DNA from: Gonocerus acuteangulatus
Taxonomy: Eukaryota > Arthropoda > Insecta > Hemiptera > Coreidae
Assembly (NCBI GenBank): GCA_946811695.1
Contig: OX328124.1
Coordinates: 83,146,923-83,210,922 of the forward strand
Direction of reading: 5' to 3'
DNA length: 64,000 bases
The notes beneath the pieces were generated by a model that was not told the origin of the DNA, searched no databases, and was given only the letters and a program-made list of their open reading frames with translations. This document shows positions 46,114 through 64,000 of this stretch, one piece after another; position 1 is the stretch's first letter, and each line of letters begins with the position of its first letter. The position numbers and the translations under genes are program-made.

Positions 46114-47095
46114 AAGTACCGAATCCGCATTAAGTCTAATTAAAATATATCATAGAATAAAATATATATAAAGTCGTCTATAAGGTACCAACAACTTTTC
46201 AGATTCCTTACTTTGCATTTGTATCGACGATATAAAATAGATTGAAAGTGCTTTATTTTTTATATCGACTTTAGAAAATAATGTTGACGTGATTCTTTTA
46301 CCAATTCATTTGTCTTAGAGAGTAGATTAGAAGAAAAATATAATCGTTAAAATATAATTTATATTTCGTCAAATATATTCAAAAATATGCTTACGTTTTC
46401 AAGTAAACTAGTATTATACATTTTTGTATACCAAAAATAATAGCAGATTTAAAATCAGCACCCGAAGAAACCCTAACGTGGTGAATAATATTGAAAAAAA
46501 AAATAATGATTTTTCCCAGTCTGGAAAAGAATAAAAATTTGTAAGCTAAAAAGTAATGTGACGTTTTGAAATTCTATACCTCCCCTTGAGATAATCCGAT
46601 CTTTACGTCATTGAAATCTTTCGAAAGAAGAAAGACTCCTTTTTCTAACCATATAAATGACTATTGTAACATCTCAAAAGGTACTTGCGAAAAATGGTTA
46701 TCCAAATAAAAAGTAAACTTTTTTGCACATGAAGTTTACGCCCCGATTAGAAGGTTATGTGTCATATTAAGGCCTTTACGAAAGTTTCGCGTGTTTTTTT
46801 GTGGCTAGTGTCACAATTATAGCTACACAAGCGACTTTGCAAGGATCCATTATTAACAAAACGCTTCTGTTACGGAGATCACAATGCATACTGAAGAAAA
46901 GTAATGACATTAAAAATGATCCGTGGAATGACGGTGTAAGGTTCATCAATGGAATTCCGTTTACGTTTTAATTTATTTTCTGACCTTGATTCTAGGCTTT
47001 GAGTATTGTTTTTGTTTTCTAGTTTTACGCGTTTTCGAGTAATTTCTTCATTTTAATCCCTTTTCCTCTTTAAAACATTTGTACTATCTTCCGTA
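46113..47095. other. Intergenic, unassigned
   Basis: AT-rich DNA without recognisable genes or repeats. Confidence 0.4.
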
Positions 47096-47344
47096 AAGAA
47101 TTCGTCCAAGAATTTAAAAACTTTTGTGTCAAACTTAAAATTACATATGCCCTGGTCAACCATTTGCAAACTCCTCTTTCCATACGATACTTTTTTCTCG
47201 GCTCGTTTAATTAATTAAGAAATCAGGGTAGCAATTTTTTCGGAAAAGCAACCTTAATTTGTTTTTGGGAAGCGTAGATCGTCGGGGTTTCGGTCAGTGT
47301 TCTTATTCAATAAAACACATTTTATTTGCTAAAATGTATATTTA

Positions 47345-47392
47345 TTGCCGCCAACGTTTCGGCTTGCTATACAAGCCATCTTCAGGGCTGTA
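47345..47392 (-). ncRNA. Hammerhead-like motif, left palindrome arm
   Basis: Minus strand: CTGAAGA (47385-47379), T, helix II GGCTTG/CAAGCC, then GAAA (47360-47357) and ACGT. GCC and GGC flank it as helix I. It is an exact mirror of the copy at 48036-48072. Confidence 0.6.
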
Positions 47393-47571
47393 AAAACATA
47401 TATGGTGTAACAATCGTAAGGACAGAAACAATAACAAAAACAACAAAAAAAGGCTAGAAACATTAACATAAATATGAGTACCTATATGCTTGAAAATATA
47501 AATATAAATATATATATGTGTATATATATATATATATATACACATATATATATATATATATATATATATGT

Positions 47572-47630
<59 letters not shown>

Positions 47631-47755
47631 ATAATAATAGCAATATAAATAAATATAACTGTATAGTGACATACCTATTGCTAGAATAGGTATGTCACTA
47701 TACAGCAATAGGTATGTCACTATACAGTTATATTTATTTATATTGCTATTATTAT

Positions 47756-47928
<173 letters not shown>

Positions 47929-48035
47929 TTTCAAGCATATAGGTACTCATATTTATGTTAATGTTTCTAGCCTTTTTTTGTTGTTTTTGTTATTGTTTCT
48001 GTCCTTACGATTGTTACACCATATATGTTTTTACA

Positions 48036-48072
48036 GCCCTGAAGATGGCTTGTATAGCAAGCCGAAACGTTG
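48036..48072 (+). ncRNA. Hammerhead-like motif, right palindrome arm
   Basis: GCC, CTGAAGA (48039-48045), T, helix II GGCTTG/CAAGCC, GAAA (48064-48067), ACGT, T, GGC. Helix I (GCC/GGC) and a two-base helix III can form. Confidence 0.6.
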
Positions 48073-48146
48073 GCGGCAATAAATATACATTTTAGCAAAT
48101 AAAATGTGTTTTATTGAATAAGAACACTGACCGAAACCCCGACGAT

Positions 48147-48443
48147 CTACGCTTCATACTTCTGAACGGTCGACCATATCTTCTCAATTAATTTGTTTTT
48201 AATTTCTATAAAATATTTTGGGCTTGTTCTCTGGAGTGCAGTTAATGTCCTATTGTAAATGAGGTTCTTTTTGAATGTTAAGGGATGACATGAATAAAAA
48301 TTAATCATTCTACCCGAAAACGTCTTTTTTTGTTGCCATTTAAATTCAAGAGTATTTTCTGTCGTCCTTATTATCTCAACGTCAAGAAATAAAATTTTAT
48401 TGTCTAATTCTGTTTCTTTCGTAAAGCCCTTACCCCTTAACAT
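48147..48443 (-). pseudogene. Penelope-like reverse transcriptase fragment
   Basis: The minus strand reads KILFLDVEIIRTTENTLEFK and FYSCHPLTFKKNLIYNRTL, the part after the catalytic domain of Penelope-like RT (compare INFLDINIT and KPTHT in the element at 25581). A short fragment only. Confidence 0.6.
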
Positions 48444-48854
48444 TCAAAAAGAACCTCATTTACAATAGGACATTAACTGCACTCCAGAGAACAAGCCCAA
48501 AATATTTTACAGAAATTAAAAACAAATTAAGGTTGCTTTTCCGGAAAAATTGCTACTCTGATTTCTTAATTAATTAAACGAGCCGAGAAAAAAGTATCAT
48601 ATGGAAAGAGGAGTTTGCAAATAGTTGACCAGGGCATATGTAATTTTAAATTTGACACAAAAGTTTTTAAATTCTTTAAAAATATCTGTCAGTGGAAGAA
48701 ACTGACAGATATTTTTACCCCTTTTTAGTCTTTCAATTTAGCAACTTTTCAGCGGTATGACGATTAGACAAATGTTTTTTGATTTTTTTCGACCCACCCT
48801 ACTATAAAGTACTATATAATTTATAATTTTAACGGTCATTTATTATTAACTACG

Positions 48855-49035
48855 AATTTTAGGACGTGTTATCTATAGATTACCACCCTTTTCTAGCCAG
48901 GATAGAGCTGATGCCTTTTCTTTTTTCTGAAGAAAAGCCACCACCCCGAGTGGGAATCGAAACCACGTCCCTTGGCTCGGAGTGTAAAGTGCTCACGCCT
49001 TAACCCTCCGCTCACGGCCATCGGGCCTCCTATAT
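48855..49035 (-). mobile_element. tRNA-derived SINE family S1, copy 1
   Basis: Minus strand: GATGGCCGTGAGCGGAGGGT (A box region), GTGGTTTCGATTCCCACTC (B box) and a tail ending GGCTAGAAAAGGGTGGTAA. Related copies are at 52545-52700, 54598-54870 and 58150-58265. Confidence 0.75.
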
Positions 49036-49136
49036 AAGTTAAAGTTTAAAATTAGATTTACATGGAAAGTTATATATTAACATAACGTAAAAAATATTCT
49101 TAACATGTGATTGAGATTTTTAATATTTGATTAATA

Positions 49137-59433
<10,297 letters not shown>

Positions 59434-59569
59434 CGTGTTTCTAATGGGTAGGCCGGATTATTAATATTCTATTTAATGAACATAAATTCGAGAAAGAGCT
59501 GGGTTATATTAATCGTCGGACGTGAGTCAATGACTTCCAAGGGACTGTAAAACGCAAGTTAGTAGAAAA

Positions 59570-60712
59570 GTCCGACCCGCAGGAACTGCATCATCTTAGC
59601 GCGGTTCCGTTCTTATCTCTAATGTAATTTGCAGAGGTTGAAATAGAAACAGTTTTAATTTGGTTAAATCTTTCATGAAATAATTTATGATCACAAAGAG
59701 GTCATTGTTGCAAGGGTCCATACCTCATACCTGACTCCATGGCCTTGTCAAGGTTCGCTCAAAAGCACACTACTTACTGTTTCTTTTTTTTTTTTTACTA
59801 TAATACTAATTTTACAGATAAATGCAACAAAAAATTATTTAGACAAGACAAAAACCCGTTCAAACCTGGCATAGAAAAATGATACCCTGGCCTTGTCAAG
59901 GTTCGCTCTAGAAACACACTACTTACTGTTTCTTATTTTTCATTTACTATAATACTAATTTTACAGATAAATGCAACTTAAAATAATTAAAATATATAAA
60001 CTAAAAAGTTATTTAAACAAAGACAAAACAAACAAAAGAACAAAACAAACACATTTGAAGTTTTAAGCACGTATTTCTCCGATTAACATCGCCAAATCGA
60101 ATATTGCTTCAGAATCTCTTTTGTATATCATTTAGTAAGCTTCCGAATGGTAACCTTCCGCTTACCAAGATTCCCAAGAGATATTAAGGAAAATATACGA
60201 AGTTTTCAAAACATTTCATGTCTATAAATAAAATATTTTATTCTAATCCTTCCTTAACTGCAAACGTAAACAAAATTTGAACATCATTGTTTATATAAAT
60301 TTCAAACATCCAGAAAATATTTTAACTGAATCCCATGGTTCTAAGTACCCAAACCAAAAACTAGATTCAACAACTATTTTCCCAACTTTCTCGAAAACAG
60401 TTAAACCTATCGCCTTAAAAATTGTTCAATCGTTTTCTTAGGGCAAGAAGCCAATAAAACGAGTGCTTGCAAGCATATGATGTAAGCGTAACAACTTTTT
60501 TCGCGCGAATTTCGCTCCAAAAACCATGTTCCGTTGGACTTATTTTGCTGGTTAAGAACTTGACAAATATATATACAAATTTGAACCACCGTTATTTTCG
60601 TTCTCTAGGGGTTCTGAAACGCAAAATCTTCTAGTCTGCACTTCCGGATGCGAAATGAGCACCTTATAAGCGGGGTTCCTCCCTATGGAGAGGGGGAGGA
60701 ACCGCGCTAAAA
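59570..60712 (+). mobile_element. R1 family, complete copy
   Basis: Left end GTCCGACCCGCAGGAACTGC with TTAGCGCGGTTCC, right end hairpin and GGAACCGCGCTAAAA. The TA tract is nearly lost. An internal ~150-bp segment is duplicated (about 59740-59830 and 59880-59970). Another R1 left end starts at 60713. Confidence 0.8.
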
Positions 60713-60970
60713 TGTCCGACTCGCAGGAACTTCGTCATCTTAGCGCGTTTCCGTTCATATCCCTAGTGCCATTCCTAAGGGTGCGTTTACCCTAGGATAG
60801 TTATTGCAGGATATTTATATCAGAGAGAAATTCTGACTAATGTAAACCATGTAGAAATTATGTCTGACATAAATTCTACATGGTTTACATTAGTCAGAAT
60901 TTCTCTCTGATATAAATATCCTGCAATAACTATCCTAGGGTAAACGCACCCTGAAGGAATAAAAGCACTT
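60713..60970 (+). mobile_element. R1 left end carrying a 190-bp palindromic MITE
   Basis: R1 left end (60713-60770), then a near-perfect palindrome 60771-60960 (AGGGTGCGTTTACCCTAGG ... complement) with a 14-base centre near 60865. Confidence 0.75.
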
Positions 60971-62879
60971 ATTGATACGTTTTGATCTTTCGTGAAAAAT
61001 ATAAAATTAAATTTCGAAGATTTTAGGCAACAGAAACAAGTGGCCTTATTCGTAACAAGGTGGTATATTGTACTTAAGAATTTTCCGTACACGCCCGCAG
61101 TTGTGCTCCCTGGTTTTCTTTTTGGCCATTTAGACTAGGGCGATCCTGTTTTTAGATGGATGTTGAGAGGGGGCAAGCTAATTTTTGCGACAATATCTTC
61201 GAAAGAATATCACAATAATTGAGGTATGAGTAAATCGAAAATTTCCCAGAACTTTTTTTAATGTAAACAAAAAATCCAAAAAATCATTTATGTCAGAGAC
61301 TTTCCAAACAAGTCAAAATATTCGTAATACAATTTTGTGTAACGTTATGTTATTCAGAAATGTTGAATCGTGGCTGAGCAAAATAGCAATACGTGTGGGA
61401 AATGGGCATTCATTATATAATTTTTTTTGGTAACTTAAAATGCATTCAGGTCCTTCATACTCTAGGAAAAATAAATATTGATTAGGTATACAATTATAAC
61501 CCCAATACATATAGTTATAATCGATTGAGGCAAAGAGCCAAGTGAGTTTGATCGATTGGTTTTTATCGAGTTTTTGCAATTGAGGCAGTAGCGACAAAAT
61601 TAACATTTTTCAAATTGTTGCAAAATCCAACATTTCTTTAAACGAACTAAGGCATTCGAGCTTTCAAAAACATTTTAGAGGTTGATAACCGGTCACTTGT
61701 GACGGCTTCAGGATTATATATTCAAATATTTAATTTATTTATAAGCCAACAAATTGTATAGATAAATAAATTAAATATCTCCGCGAGTTTTCAACCGGAA
61801 TCGCTGAGCGTCTTTGGGAAGTGCTTAAAAAGATGCTTAATATAACCCTTTAAGTCTTGAATTCTGTTCAGTAGATCCTAAGATTCGCAATGTCAAAGCA
61901 CACTTGGCAACGCTGCTTTCTGATTTCAATTTGGATGAAACTTCGTGGATATATTTAATTTGGTTAGGTATAACTTTTAAAAAATTCTGAAGCCGTGCTA
62001 ATCGAGTCCGTTAATTTTTTTTTTAATTCAGAAAGCAATTTAAATGTCTTATAATCTGTCAATTTAAAAAAAAAATGTAATTGGCAATTTAAATTATTCC
62101 TAGGTTTGAAAATATTGTGTTCTTATTTAGTTGAGCCACAGACCATTGGAAATGGAGGTAAGTCCCTAAAAATAAAATTTAAATAAACTGAGGAAATTTT
62201 GGACTTTTTGTTTCTCACTATGAAATTCAATTTCCAAGATCCAGCAATTTCTACAATAGAAATATTTCTGTTTATATTTTAATTGTTAGCATGTAAGACT
62301 TATATTATTAAAGAATGGCATACCTAGATGTCCCCTCCTTGAACAGTGAAAAAGCTTACCTTTTTTGGAGGATAATTTTTGCTATGATAAAAATATATAA
62401 CAATATTATTAATTTTATTATAGTGGTAGCCTTGCAAAGGAAGGAAGCTAAAATCCAAATTTCAAGTTACTCACAGCCAGGGCCGCCACATCTCAGAGCT
62501 GGGCCCAGGACCAGATTTTGATCAGGGGCACCCAATAATATTTATAAACCCACTCCCCTTCCCACACAGAAAAAATAATTCCCTCACTAGTTACTCTTAA
62601 TGGTTGAAATGGCCTAATAAATTTATACTAATCTGCAGTGTATTGTTTTACAAAAAAAATGTACTATGTTCTCAAAATTATCATTACAAAAAAATCATCA
62701 TATAAGTAGCGTGTACATTTTGGGATTTCAAATCCACAAAACTGAAAATTATAGTACTTTGTCATTGGCAGGGCTTCTGAGAGGAACTAGGAGCCCCTGT
62801 CCAAGTAACTTCAAGGGCCCCTTAACCCCCCTTCCATTAAAATCACCAAAAACTATGTAAAATTGACATTAAAATTGGG
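60971..62879. other. Intergenic, mostly unassigned
   Basis: AT-rich. A GC-richer interspersed repeat lies at about 62478-62850 (GGGCCGCCACATCTCAGAGC-like sequence). A 27-base open segment at 62131-62157 has good splice sites (TTCTTATTTAG, GTAAGT) and may be a microexon; not assigned. Confidence 0.35.
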
Positions 62880-64000
62880 CCGGGTAAATACCCAGTGGGT
62901 AGATAAATATAAATTGGGTATTTACCCACAGGGAAGGTAAATACCCAAAAAGTGGGTATTTTCAGCTTGATACAACTTCTTTGAATATTTTTTGGTGCAA
63001 ACAGGGACTGAAACTTACCCATTTGATCATAAAAACTTAATAAACATTAATACTTACGCAGTAATATTTTAGAGAAAGTTAAAAGTCGGTCCTGGTATTT
63101 ACAACTTAATGTATATCTATGAATTTTCAATTATTAAGGACTTATTTAAATTTAAAAAAAGGGTCAAAAACATTTTTAATGTTTATTATAATAGTTCAAA
63201 ACCATTTTAAGTGGTTTGTGATCCTTGTTAATATTATTTGAAATTATGCTCATACAGTAGTAACAACATTACAGTAAGCGGAAATCTCACCAGAAATGAG
63301 AAGGCAGCTTCTTGATGACAGAGTGTTTTGGGTCCGAGTCAGGAAACCAGTTAACATCCTTGATCCAATTGTTTAACTTATCACTGTCATTCTGTTAAAT
63401 GCCCCTTTGATCCACACAGTTCATAAGAGATTTAAGAATTACTGAAAACTCTTCAACAAGAAACCCAGAATCTTCTCTTCAAAAACTTGTGCTAACTAAA
63501 TAGGAGAAACGCATTCAGTTTGGTGTTGGAAACACACATCTTGCTGCAGACTTGTTGAACTCTTCCATTTGTTTTGTGTGTGAGTTAGGCATAAGCATGG
63601 GGTTGAAATCAGTTGATCTTCGGAAAGACATAGCTGACTATAGGGACCAGGAAGTTCTTGAAGACAATGACAAAGAAAATAATAAAATAAGTCCCATGTT
63701 ATGGTGGAGAGGCTTGAAAGCTACGTGTTTTGATCAATGAGTAGGTAACTTAATTTTTGTTTTGAGAAATTGATATAATCCTTGTCCTAAGTTTTAGCTG
63801 AGGCTACATTTTTGTGAATGCAGTACGGTAGAATCAAATGTAGGCAAACAACTTGTTTTATTGGTAGTCGGAAGGCCCATGGCAAATTTTCAGGTAATAA
63901 TTTATTATTTATTAACCTCTCAGTGATCCTGTTTTATAATTTATTATTGTTTTAATAATTTCTCAGTGTTGCAATAGCTCTAAACTGGCAAGATCCATGA
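62880..64000 (+). mobile_element. hAT element, second copy, cut by window end
   Basis: Inverted relative to the copy at 10126-11515, starting GGGTAAATACCCAGTGGGTA and reaching the equivalent of about 10250 at the window end. The transposase remnant at 63552-63740 has the same SPMLWWRGLKATC with a small internal deletion. The terminal CAGTG of this copy is missing at the left. Confidence 0.85.

Overview
This is an AT-rich, intron- and transposon-rich animal nuclear DNA window, most likely from an arthropod. The evidence is GT-AG spliced genes, Penelope, RTE, Gypsy, hAT and piggyBac elements, tRNA-derived SINEs and very long (TA)n tracts. No species can be named from the sequence alone. All functional assignments rest on reading translations and splice sites by eye.

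Host gene 1 (2019-35930, + strand) is an M1-family aminopeptidase N-like gene. I could rebuild it as 18 coding exons whose phases all agree, giving 1,011 residues. The order is signal peptide, M1 N-terminal domain, catalytic-domain fold, helical C-terminal domain, Pro/Thr stalk and a C-terminal GPI-type hydrophobic tail. The HExxH zinc motif reads SALVK, the GAMEN motif is gone and the catalytic Tyr is Ile. The downstream Glu is kept at the exact HExxH-x18-E spacing. The product is therefore predicted to be a cell-surface pseudo-peptidase. One intron has a GC-AG boundary and one acceptor follows a ~55-nt T tract.

Host gene 2 (49137-59433, + strand) is a probable short, divergent TMBIM/lifeguard-like multi-pass membrane protein in five phase-compatible exons. 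An inverted copy of its fourth exon lies antisense in its own intron, just before the second exon. That copy is itself split by a 339-bp hairpin element with a 13-bp target duplication.

The rest is mobile DNA. By region: 0-8 kb holds a Penelope-type terminus, several copies of a 1.2-kb family here called R1, a Gypsy pol/LTR remnant and an RTE-type endonuclease relic. 8-25 kb holds MITEs, a hAT element with an 8-bp target duplication, R1 copies, tandem repeats and a 739-bp foldback. 25-36 kb holds a Penelope-like element with a GIY-YIG domain and a piggyBac relic flanked by TTAA. 36-48 kb holds inverted Penelope relics, a satellite, RTE reverse transcriptase, a transposase-like pseudogene and a giant palindrome. 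48-64 kb holds gene 2, SINEs, a non-LTR retrotransposon tail, more R1 copies and a second, inverted hAT copy running off the window end.

A recurrent theme is small hammerhead-ribozyme-like motifs (CTGANGA, helix II, GAAA) at the ends of Penelope-type repeats. At least seven occur here on both strands, and each has one extra nucleotide before helix II.
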